From contig PAVO01000007.1 of assembly GCA_002713215.1 (NCBI GenBank), forward strand, positions 248,001-312,000: DNA of 64,000 bases, in the 5' to 3' direction. Positions 1 through 6,651 of the stretch are shown here, in pieces. How positions within the stretch are numbered: position 1 is the first letter of the stretch; every line of letters begins with the position of its first letter. The stretch comes from Crocinitomicaceae bacterium. GTDB lineage: Bacteria > Bacteroidota > Bacteroidia > Flavobacteriales_G > Salibacteraceae. The position numbers were made by a program, and so were the translations under genes. The notes under the pieces are model-generated. The model was not told where the DNA came from. It saw nothing but the letters and a program-made list of their open reading frames with translations, and searched no databases.

Positions 1-531
1 ACTTTCTGTCAAAGGGATGAACCCCAGTAGTTCGAAATGCTTTCTATCACTTTCTCGACGCATTCTGCGGGTTATGAAGGCTGCTCTTTCTCCGGATCCT
101 AAAACTAAAATCTTGCGCTTTGAAAACTGCAACCCACCATGGAAAATACCCCAATAACGCCAAGTGGCATGCAATATAGTTGTGATCCCCAAAACTAAAG
201 ACATGAATACAACAGGGAGCTCCCCATCACTAAATGTAGTGTGGATTATTGATGCAGTTGCAATAATGAGGGCCATACTGATGGCAATACGTCTAACGAC
301 ACCTCTGATACTCTCTCGTATCTTTGTTTCGTATAAACCAAGAGCAAGGTGGCCGAGAGGGATCCCGACAACAATGAGTGACAGGGCAAGAAAATGCTCG
401 CCGCAGTTTGTTTGTTGAATTGAGAAAGCGTTGTAGATACCGATCGAGGCAAATAGAGCTAAACCTAGCGACAAAGTATCAAATAGAAAATATAGTACGT
501 GCTTTAAAAAGCGGCCGCGTCCATTCGACAT
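1..531 (-). CDS. XrtA-type EPS polyprenyl glycosylphosphotransferase, N-terminal part (cut by window edge)
   Basis: This reading frame is open from an ATG at 529-531 to the left edge (177 codons) and has no stop because the gene runs out of the window. The start has an AAGGA ribosome site 8 nt upstream. The translation begins MSNGRGRFLKHVLYFLFD and shows about four hydrophobic segments, then a stretch containing RKILVLGSGERA, a Rossmann-like nucleotide-binding turn. This is the layout of the N-terminal half of the TIGR03013 family, which transfers the first sugar-phosphate to undecaprenyl phosphate in exosortase-A EPS loci. The catalytic C-terminal sugar-transferase domain lies outside the window. 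It is divergent from the chain-length gene across 245 bp. Family assignment rests on layout and neighbours. Confidence 0.7.
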   Translation of the reverse strand, partial: MSNGRGRFLKHVLYFLFDTLSLGLALFASIGIYNAFSIQQTNCGEHFLALSLIVVGIPLGHLALGLYETKIRESIRGVVRRIAISMALIIATASIIHTTFSDGELPVVFMSLVLGITTILHATWRYWGIFHGGLQFSKRKILVLGSGERAAFITRRMRRESDRKHFELLGFIPLTES

Positions 532-758
532 AGCAGTTGTCCTTCCTTGAACATTCTGTTTTCCTTAACAGTCCCTATAGTAACAAAAAATCTGACACCC
601 AGCGGTCGAGCAATAAGAAAATGTCAAATTTCTTTACGCTAATTGAACGAGGGAGATTTTTTATGGTAAGATACATCCGTTTGCAGTTGTGTGATTTCAA
701 TGAATGAAATCAAAGCACAAGCAAGCAATTTATTTTCATGGAAGAAATTAACAACTGA

Positions 759-772
759 CACAACAGGATGTG
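759..772 (+). promoter_or_regulatory. CsrA/RsmA-like hairpin over the RBS of the chain-length gene
   Basis: CACA and TGTG pair around the loop ACAGGA, which holds the ribosome-binding AGGA 8 nt before the ATG at 777. GGA in a hexaloop closed by a short stem is the known CsrA site form. That CsrA binds here is inference. Confidence 0.5.
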
Positions 773-776
773 AAAG

Positions 777-2360
777 ATGCAGGATTTGCAAGCAAAGATC
801 GATTTGCTTCGTATTTACCTCGCCGGCATTTGGCACAACAAGCGATACATTATGATAACAATGTGGCTTGTTTGCTTAACTGGTTTTGCCGTCGTGGCCA
901 CGATGCCCAATCAATATAAAAGTTCAACGAAAATTTTCGCAGACACCAAAAGCATTCTTAAGCCGCTTATGCATGGCTTAACCGTTCAAGGTGATACTGA
1001 TCAGGAAATCCAGGTTATTGCTCGCACGCTTCTGAGTCGACCAAATCTTGAGGATATAGCAAGACAGACTGATTTGGACGTTGACAGCCCTACTGAGCAA
1101 CAGTATGAGTCATTGCTTGATCGCTTGAAAAATGACATTAAAGTGACCGGAAGCACTCGCGAAAACATGTATGAAATTGCGTACACCAGCACCAACCCGA
1201 ACATGGCTAAAAAAGTGGTGAGTGTTACTATGCAGATCTTCGTTGACTCAATGGTCGGTCAGAACAAACGTGAATCTGATGGCGCAGCTGTGTTTTTGCA
1301 GCAGCAAGTTGATGAGTATGAAGCCAAACTAAAAGATGCAGAAGCAGCACTATCCCTCTTCAAGCAAGAAAACCAAGACCGTCTTCCAGGTAATAACGCC
1401 AGCTACTATCAACGCGTCGCACAAATCAACGATGAAATTGAAGTAATTAATCTTTCCATAGCAGAAAAAGAGGCTGAGTTACGTGAATTAAAAGAACGTT
1501 TCTTGCCATCAAGCGCCAGCGAGAAATCGAACGTTGAATCAGAGCAGGTTGTGTCAACTCGATTCGATGCTCGACTAGAGCAGTTGGAAACGCAACTAGA
1601 TAGCCTTCGCGTTAGATATACAGATAAGCACCCTAATATTATTGAATTACAGGGCCTAATTAATACGCTTAAAAACTCTCAAGGTGAGGCTCAGGAAGCA
1701 ATCTTGGCTCAAGCGTCTCGTGGCGCCCTGACCGCTGCTGTCGGTGAAGAAAATGTCGCGATTCAAAACTTCTCTTTGAAGATCTCAGAGCTTTCATCTG
1801 AAGTAAGTGTACTTGAAACAAGAAAGAGCAACCTAAACACGAAGTTGCACGATCTTAAAGATAAGCTGAATCTTATTCCTGAAATTGAAGCCAAGCTTGT
1901 TGACCTAACGCGCGAGTACGACAGTACAAACAAAACTTACCAAGAGCTATTGGCAAGACTGCAATCAGCTGAGCTTTCACGAAAAACGGAAGAAAATACG
2001 TCAGAAGTTAAATTCCGTGTACTTGAGCCACCTCGTGTACCAAGCCAACCAGATGGCCCACCTCGTGTAATTTTCTACACCGCCGTAATGTTCTTATCAA
2101 TCATGGTAGGCTCCACACTAGCATTCTTTGTAAGCCAACTATCAACGGTTGTAAGCAGCCCTTTACACTTAAAATCACTGATTCAACCAGAACAGTTTCT
2201 AGGTCAAATTGAGCATTTGGAAGGCAATAAACGCCGTCGTCGATTACATCTGAAATCGTTGGTTTTCTTCTTGACGACCGGGATGCTTATTGCAATTTAC
2301 TTGGGATTCGTACTGCACGACATGTACTACGGACAGTCACCATTGATGTGGCTGAAATAG
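777..2360 (+). CDS. XrtA-system polysaccharide chain-length determinant (Wzz/BexC-like)
   Basis: This inner-membrane protein of 527 residues should set EPS chain length and partner the tyrosine-kinase-like ATPase that follows. A Wzz-type N-terminus has a first membrane segment at about residues 24-45. A long coiled-coil periplasmic part spans roughly 160-400. The proline-rich motif EPPRVPSQPDGPPR precedes a second membrane segment at about 425-448, and a third segment lies near 493-515. Length and layout match TIGR03007, the exosortase-A chain-length family. The gap to the next gene is only 12 bp, so the two are surely co-transcribed. The start is supported by the AGGA at 65-68 bases into the 701-800 stretch (765-768), set in a hairpin loop. 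Confidence 0.85.
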   Translation: MQDLQAKIDLLRIYLAGIWHNKRYIMITMWLVCLTGFAVVATMPNQYKSSTKIFADTKSILKPLMHGLTVQGDTDQEIQVIARTLLSRPNLEDIARQTDLDVDSPTEQQYESLLDRLKNDIKVTGSTRENMYEIAYTSTNPNMAKKVVSVTMQIFVDSMVGQNKRESDGAAVFLQQQVDEYEAKLKDAEAALSLFKQENQDRLPGNNASYYQRVAQINDEIEVINLSIAEKEAELRELKERFLPSSASEKSNVESEQVVSTRFDARLEQLETQLDSLRVRYTDKHPNIIELQGLINTLKNSQGEAQEAILAQASRGALTAAVGEENVAIQNFSLKISELSSEVSVLETRKSNLNTKLHDLKDKLNLIPEIEAKLVDLTREYDSTNKTYQELLARLQSAELSRKTEENTSEVKFRVLEPPRVPSQPDGPPRVIFYTAVMFLSIMVGSTLAFFVSQLSTVVSSPLHLKSLIQPEQFLGQIEHLEGNKRRRRLHLKSLVFFLTTGMLIAIYLGFVLHDMYYGQSPLMWLK

Positions 2361-2372
2361 GAAGGTAGAAAA

Positions 2373-3173
2373 ATGACAGATCACACGGATGTGAACGAAA
2401 AATTGAACATGGACGTTGTCTTTAATGACAATCTTGAGGATATTGTTGGTCGAAATGTACCAGCAACCATCCGCTCAAGCATTAACGAAGAATTTCGCTC
2501 AATTAAACGCACGTTACTTACCGTAGCGTTCGAGCAAGATGATGACCAACCAAAGCGCAATCGCGTAATGGTCACGAGTATCAACTCTTGTGAAGGGAAG
2601 ACATTTACTGCAATTGGGCTTGCAAAAAGCGTCTCAAATGAACGCAACAAAACAGTTCTTCTAGTCGACGGAGACGTACTGAACCCGTCACTTAGCAAGC
2701 TGCTAACTCCTACGCCAAGCCATGGACTGATGGATTACCTTAACGACCCTACTATCGATGTTCCCGACATCATGTGTAACACCCCTAGCGACGGACTCAA
2801 GGTCATCACAACAGGCGCAGGCCATCACCAGGCAAACGAACTACTGGCAAGTGACATCATGAATGAGCTGATGAGCGAATTAAACACACGTTATTCAGAC
2901 CGATTGGTAGTCATTGATGCGCCACCTCTTATGGGGGTTAATGAAACCTTAACAATGGCAAACAAAGTCGATCAAATCGTCATCGTCATTGAAGAAGGTA
3001 AAACCAAAGTTTCGGAATTAAAGCGCATCCAACGCGCCCTTCCGAAAGATGTCGTCGTTCACTTTGTTTTGAATAAAACACTAAGTCAAACCGAGTGGCG
3101 CACTCATAACGATCTTGAAAGTGATACTCACCAGAATGATCAAGTATTAACTGGCGCTAACGCGCTTCACTAA
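2373..3173 (+). CDS. XrtA-associated tyrosine autokinase-like ATPase (CpsD/BY-kinase family)
   Basis: This cytoplasmic ATPase of 266 residues should work with the preceding chain-length protein. The P-loop reads TSINSCEGKT near residue 70, Walker A' reads VLLVDGD near 91, and Walker B reads LVVIDAPP near 180. These are the three motifs of bacterial tyrosine kinases (BY-kinases), and the gene order matches TIGR03018. The C-terminus (DTHQNDQVLTGANALH) contains no tyrosine cluster, so classical tail autophosphorylation is not visible; the family in XrtA loci is often short-tailed, so kinase activity remains uncertain. glmS follows after 31 bp. Confidence 0.8.
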   Translation: MTDHTDVNEKLNMDVVFNDNLEDIVGRNVPATIRSSINEEFRSIKRTLLTVAFEQDDDQPKRNRVMVTSINSCEGKTFTAIGLAKSVSNERNKTVLLVDGDVLNPSLSKLLTPTPSHGLMDYLNDPTIDVPDIMCNTPSDGLKVITTGAGHHQANELLASDIMNELMSELNTRYSDRLVVIDAPPLMGVNETLTMANKVDQIVIVIEEGKTKVSELKRIQRALPKDVVVHFVLNKTLSQTEWRTHNDLESDTHQNDQVLTGANALH

Positions 3174-3204
3174 ACAACCAAAACAACACAGTAAAGGATT
3201 AAGT

Positions 3205-5031
3205 ATGTGTGGAATTGTCGGTATTGTTAGCCAACGGAATGTGGTTGACGACCTTCTAAATGGCTTAGAGCGACTGGAGTATCGTGGTTACGATTCTGCT
3301 GGTGCGGCTATTTTTAACGGCCAAAGCACAAAAGTATTGAAATCAGTCAGTAATGTAGCTGGGCTAAAAGAGCTTGTGTTTAACACTGAAACTGTTGGCA
3401 ACGTTGGCATTGCTCATACACGCTGGGCTACCCATGGTGAACCTAGCGAGCGCAACGCACACCCTCATGTTGCGGGAACACTCTCGCTCGTACATAACGG
3501 CATAATTGAAAACCATGCTGCGTTACGTGAAGAATTAGCGTCAAAAGGTCATGTATTCAAGTCTGAAACTGACAGTGAAGTCATCGTTCACCTGCTTGAC
3601 GAGTATATCAAATCCGGACTTTCTCGAATTGAAGCGCTCAAAAAAGCAACTAAGGTCATGCATGGTGCATACGGATTAGTTTTACTTGATGAATCTCAGC
3701 CAGACGAATTATTAATTGCACGCTCTGGTTCACCAATGGTAATTGGGCTAGGTGATGACGCGCAATATGTCGCATCAGATCAAGGCTCACTTCGTCCATA
3801 TACGGAATCTTTCATTTACTTGAAAGAGGGAGATGTCGCTATTCTTCGCGAAAACGAAGTGCAAATATTCGATACCAATGGTGATGAAGTCAAACGCGAT
3901 ATTTCAATTGCTGAAGATGATTTGGCTGACGATGGTAAAGGTGAGTATGACTATTTCATGCAGAAAGAAATGTTTGAACAACCCTCTGTTATTGGCCGAT
4001 TGGTTCGTAAACACATCAACAACTCGGGATTGATACCAGGTTCTGGAGTCGAGAAGATCGCAAAATCTCTCTCATCCGTCCAGAATATCCACATAGTTGC
4101 TTGCGGCACCAGCTACCATGCAGGCCTAGTTGCAAAATACTGGATTGAGAAATATGCAAAAATCCCATGCGCTGTTGAAATCGCCTCTGAGTATCGCTAT
4201 CGAGACGTGGCCGTGCCAGATAACTCTGCCTTCATTTGCGTTAGTCAATCTGGAGAAACTGCTGATACACTAGCAGCACTTAGCAAAGCAAATGATGCTA
4301 ACTATGCTACAACGATTGCAATTTGCAACGTCCAGACTTCTTCTATGGTTCGTGATGCCAAAGAACACCTATTAACTCTAGCCGGTGCTGAAATTGGAGT
4401 TGCTTCTACAAAAGCGTTTACCACACAGCTAACAGCGTTTTTATTGATCACTTTTGCCTTGGCTGATCAAAATAAAACATTGTCATCAGCAGAAAGAGAA
4501 AGTTTCTTGACCGCATTGCGCGACATCCCGGCTCAGTGTGAACAAGCTCTTTCGCTTGAGCAGGATATACAAGAGGCAAGCTTTGTTTTTGAGCATGCGG
4601 ATTCGGGTATTTTCCTTGGGCGCGGAGCACAATCGGCAATCGCCCTTGAAGGAGCCCTGAAGTTAAAAGAGCTTTCGTATATCCATGCTGAAGCATATGC
4701 AGCCGGCGAGCTTAAACACGGTCCATTGGCTTTGATAGATGAACATTTACCTATTGTGGTAAATGCACCCAATGATCATGTTGTAGACAAATTAAGCTCA
4801 AATATCGAAGAAGTCATGGCAAGAGGTGGCCGCTTTGTTATCTTTGCTGCACCAGGGCTGGATTTACCAAGTAAGAATGCGGCGATTATCAACATGCCGA
4901 AAGTTTCAGCGTTAACGTCACCAATTGTTTACACTTTGCCGCTTCAAATGCTCTCATATCATGTTGCTTTACTTAAAGGTAAAAACATTGATCGCCCACG
5001 CAATCTGGCAAAAAGTGTCAGTGTGGAGTGA
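3205..5031 (+). CDS. glmS: Glutamine--fructose-6-phosphate aminotransferase (isomerizing)
   Basis: GlmS converts fructose-6-phosphate and glutamine to glucosamine-6-phosphate, the entry to UDP-GlcNAc for wall, LPS and this EPS. The 608-residue protein starts MCGIVGIV, with the nucleophile Cys2 of class II amidotransferases. It has the GlnAT domain to about residue 240, then two SIS sugar-isomerase domains (for example CGTSYHAG, SQSGETADT, ELKHGPLALID). It ends NLAKSVSVE, the conserved tail whose DNA is the TnsD target of Tn7. The length is normal. It sits in the EPS operon rather than next to glmU, which suggests it serves polymer synthesis. A Tn7-like mini-element begins 25 bp after the stop and separates glmS from its terminator. 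Confidence 0.97.
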   Translation: MCGIVGIVSQRNVVDDLLNGLERLEYRGYDSAGAAIFNGQSTKVLKSVSNVAGLKELVFNTETVGNVGIAHTRWATHGEPSERNAHPHVAGTLSLVHNGIIENHAALREELASKGHVFKSETDSEVIVHLLDEYIKSGLSRIEALKKATKVMHGAYGLVLLDESQPDELLIARSGSPMVIGLGDDAQYVASDQGSLRPYTESFIYLKEGDVAILRENEVQIFDTNGDEVKRDISIAEDDLADDGKGEYDYFMQKEMFEQPSVIGRLVRKHINNSGLIPGSGVEKIAKSLSSVQNIHIVACGTSYHAGLVAKYWIEKYAKIPCAVEIASEYRYRDVAVPDNSAFICVSQSGETADTLAALSKANDANYATTIAICNVQTSSMVRDAKEHLLTLAGAEIGVASTKAFTTQLTAFLLITFALADQNKTLSSAERESFLTALRDIPAQCEQALSLEQDIQEASFVFEHADSGIFLGRGAQSAIALEGALKLKELSYIHAEAYAAGELKHGPLALIDEHLPIVVNAPNDHVVDKLSSNIEEVMARGGRFVIFAAPGLDLPSKNAAIINMPKVSALTSPIVYTLPLQMLSYHVALLKGKNIDRPRNLAKSVSVE

Positions 5032-5063
5032 TTAGATCTAATCTGTTGATTTAACTGTGGGTG

Positions 5064-5122
5064 AACAATAGAGTTTCACCCCGAACAATAAAGTATCATC
5101 CTAAGCAATATAGTTTCATACT
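5064..5122 (+). repeat. Array of three TnsB-like binding sites, glmS-proximal end
   Basis: Three near-copies share CAATA then AGT(T/A)TCA, with CAATA at 5066-5070, 5086-5090 and 5106-5110, a strict 20-bp period. This resembles the packed TnsB sites of the Tn7 right end (known Tn7 sites also contain CAATAAAGT). Confidence 0.8.
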
Positions 5123-5149
5123 GCTAGGTGGCAACTTGTAGCAGTAAAA

Positions 5150-5276
5150 CTTTACCAGTTCTTGCTGCTTGTTCTACGAAACTGGTAAATTGTTTCAGTT
5201 TTTCACTGTTTTGTTTCGTAAAAGTGGCAGTTTGTTCAGTTTTTTACCACTTTTGTTTCGATAAGGTGGTAAATAT
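5150..5276. repeat. Degenerate tandem repeats with inverted arms inside the mini-element
   Basis: Two related units of about 35 nt end in TTTTGTTTCG (5184-5218 and 5226-5260), about 42 bp apart. TTTACCAGTT pairs with AACTGGTAAA, and TTTACCAC pairs with GTGGTAAA further on. No ORF is present. The role is unknown. Confidence 0.5.
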
Positions 5277-5284
5277 TTCAGGTT

Positions 5285-5422
5285 CAGTATGAAACTTTAT
5301 TATTTGAATTGAGTACGAATATAAGCTGCTACCTAAATCCAGTATGAATCTTTATTTCCCAGCTTCAAATTTACAAACCAAAACACAGACCATACAGCCC
5401 AATTCAGTATGAAACTTTATTG
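5285..5422 (-). repeat. Three inverted TnsB-like sites, distal end
   Basis: CAGTATGAAACTTTATTA (5285-5302), CAGTATGAATCTTTATTT (5340-5357) and CAGTATGAAACTTTATTG (5405-5422) are inverse copies of the proximal sites. Reverse-complemented, the last copy places CAATA at the same distance from the TGT end as the first proximal site. Confidence 0.8.
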
Positions 5423-5454
5423 CAGAGCTACATTAACAGTAATTACAATTAACA

Positions 5455-5491
5455 AAAGCCAGCCTTCACCCCATGATAGCTGGCTTTTTTT
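5455..5491 (+). terminator. Rho-independent terminator, probably the displaced glmS terminator
   Basis: AAAGCCAGC (5455-5463) pairs with GCTGGCTTT (5479-5487) and a T run follows. It lies just beyond the mini-element, so it probably ended the glmS transcript before the insertion and now lies more than 400 nt downstream. Confidence 0.8.
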
Positions 5492-5585
5492 GTTAATCTA
5501 GTGAAATATTTTTTTACAACTGTGAATGTTGCTTAAATTTGCGTCGATCTGTACAATTCTTCGGTTAGTTAGAGAGGTGGTAGTT

Positions 5586-6041
5586 TTGTTAGATTACAAT
5601 GTAACGGGACAAACTGGCTTTAGCATTCATTGGGATGGTTCAGTTATTGTTGCCGAGTTTAATGGTTTTGTTGTATCCCCAGTGGGCGTAACGAATGTTA
5701 TTACCTCCCTGAGAAACGCAGTTGAATACAGAGGTCATGAAAAATGGGCCCAGATCGTCAAAATTAAAGATGGCAAAAAAATAAAGTCAAATCTGCGTCA
5801 CATACTACTAAGAGAATTTGATTGGGAGTTTCAGCGCAACTGTGTCGCATTTGCTGTTTGCGTTCCAAAAGACGATGTTGAAACTGTCGAATCTGTGATT
5901 AAAGCCAGCAAGCACATTGAACATATCAAAGTTTTTGATAGAGAGAATGAAGCTGAATGTCAAGATTGGGTGAAATCACAACTAGCAGCCAGCAACTCTG
6001 AATCCAGCAAGGCATCAGAAAAAGAAAAGGCCATCTGTTAA
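5586..6041 (+). CDS. SpoIIAA/STAS-like small protein, paralogue 1
   Basis: I read the start as TTG at 5586, because GAGGTGG lies 7 nt upstream and the resulting N-terminus aligns with the next gene; an ATG at 5526 has no ribosome site. The product is about 151 residues. It shares with the following protein the pattern W-G near the start, then P..VT, AVEYR, W, NC..FA.C, KVFD and a final W, and both end in a short helix. The fold guess is SpoIIAA-like (STAS), a cytoplasmic regulatory or lipid-binding type. Function is unknown. It lies between the glmS terminator and the amidotransferase operon, consistent with an EPS-associated regulator. Confidence 0.6.
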   Translation: MLDYNVTGQTGFSIHWDGSVIVAEFNGFVVSPVGVTNVITSLRNAVEYRGHEKWAQIVKIKDGKKIKSNLRHILLREFDWEFQRNCVAFAVCVPKDDVETVESVIKASKHIEHIKVFDRENEAECQDWVKSQLAASNSESSKASEKEKAIC

Positions 6042-6072
6042 GCGCGTTCCTGTGCGAAGGAACGCTTTAGGT
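6019..6072 (+). other. Stem-loop between the two SpoIIAA-like genes
   Basis: GCGTTCCT pairs with AGGAACGC (8 bp, 6-nt loop) just after the stop at 6041. Only TTTA follows, so it is a weak terminator or an mRNA-stability hairpin. Confidence 0.4.
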
Positions 6073-6083
6073 GATAAATAACA

Positions 6084-6521
6084 ATGCAACAATGTCATGA
6101 ACCCCCACATTTCAATATCAGATGGGAAGGACAGATTGTCCGGCTTGAGTTTGAGCGTTACGAAACATCTCCGATGGCCGTCACTAGGGCCGTCTCAGCG
6201 GTTAGACAAGCAATTGAGTATCGCGATGGCGCCAGTTGGGTTGAAGTATGTTCTATAGCCGATCCAAGAGGATCTAGCCTACCCCTCCGCCAATTCTTTG
6301 CTTCTGAATTAGAATGGAAAGTCAGAAACGGATGTATTGGTGTTGCAATCTGTGCTGATGAACAATCTTTCGAGTCCACCTCAAGAACATTTCACTCAAA
6401 TAAATACAAAGGTTTGGTAAAAGTATTCAGTGATCTGAAAGAATGTTACGGCTGGGCAAATTCAAAGCTCAGTGCCAATGATGCGTTTATCAACAAATCA
6501 AAAAGCAACGCAGTGGCATAA
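6084..6521 (+). CDS. SpoIIAA/STAS-like small protein, paralogue 2
   Basis: This protein of 145 residues is a diverged copy of the preceding one: FNIRWEG against FSIHWDG, AIEYRDGASW against AVEYRGHEKW, NGCIGVAIC against NCVAFAVC, and VKVFSD against IKVFDR. The two genes are 42 bp apart and probably one transcript. TTTAGGTG serves as the ribosome site. No catalytic residues are evident. A third protein at 15527-15901 shares the ending VF(D/S)...A..W, so the locus holds a small family. The function is not known; a regulatory partner of EPS enzymes is a guess from context. Confidence 0.6.
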   Translation: MQQCHEPPHFNIRWEGQIVRLEFERYETSPMAVTRAVSAVRQAIEYRDGASWVEVCSIADPRGSSLPLRQFFASELEWKVRNGCIGVAICADEQSFESTSRTFHSNKYKGLVKVFSDLKECYGWANSKLSANDAFINKSKSNAVA

Positions 6522-6565
6522 CAACAAAATTGATGTAAAAACATAAACCACCCCCTTCAACTAGC

Positions 6566-6625
6566 TATCATTTTTATGATAACATTGAGCCGCTACAAGA
6601 AATAAAGCTTCGTTAGGATGACGAA
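6566..6625 (+). promoter_or_regulatory. Leader region of the amidotransferase operon with two inverted repeats
   Basis: TATCAT-TTTT-ATGATA lies at 6566-6581, and AGCTTCGT pairs with ACGAAGCT around a 7-nt loop at about 6607-6627. Both lie between the previous stop and the CsrA-like hairpin. They may be operator and mRNA leader; no clear -35/-10 pair stands out. Confidence 0.35.
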
Positions 6626-6633
6626 GCTACAGC

Positions 6634-6648
6634 TTACAAGGATTGTAA
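6634..6648 (+). promoter_or_regulatory. CsrA/RsmA-like hairpin at the amidotransferase RBS
   Basis: TTACA (6634-6638) and TGTAA (6644-6648) enclose AGGAT, the ribosome site of the ATG at 6652. The core ACAAGGATTGT resembles the CsrA consensus with one extra base. Confidence 0.55.
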
Positions 6649-6651
6649 ACT

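Larger units (their letters stand above)
5056..5432 (+). mobile_element. 377-bp Tn7-like mini-element (non-autonomous) at attTn7 downstream of glmS
   Basis: The segment starts TGTGGGTGAACAATA and ends GCTACA, so it has the TGT...ACA termini of Tn7. It is flanked by the 5-bp direct repeat TTAAC at 5051-5055 and 5433-5437. The end next to glmS holds three CAATA(A/G)AGTTTCA-type sites exactly 20 bp apart (CAATA at 5066, 5086 and 5106). The far end holds three inverted copies of CAGTATGAAACTTTATT (5285, 5340, 5405), spaced 55-65 bp. A dense end next to glmS and a sparse far end is the canonical Tn7 orientation (right end proximal). No transposase or other ORF of useful size lies inside, so this is a mini-element that tns genes elsewhere would have to move. 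Confidence 0.85.

Noticed and set aside
820..850. TGGCAC-type sigma-54 site near 835
   Set aside because: It lies inside the chain-length coding region and has no GC at the right spacing.
3180..3204. glmS ribozyme
   Set aside because: The glmS ribozyme belongs to Gram-positive bacteria and needs a long leader; here the gap to the previous gene is only 31 bp.
5150..5276. Possible CRISPR array in the tandem repeats
   Set aside because: Only two to three degenerate units with no constant repeat and no spacers; they lie inside the Tn7-like element and no cas gene is nearby.
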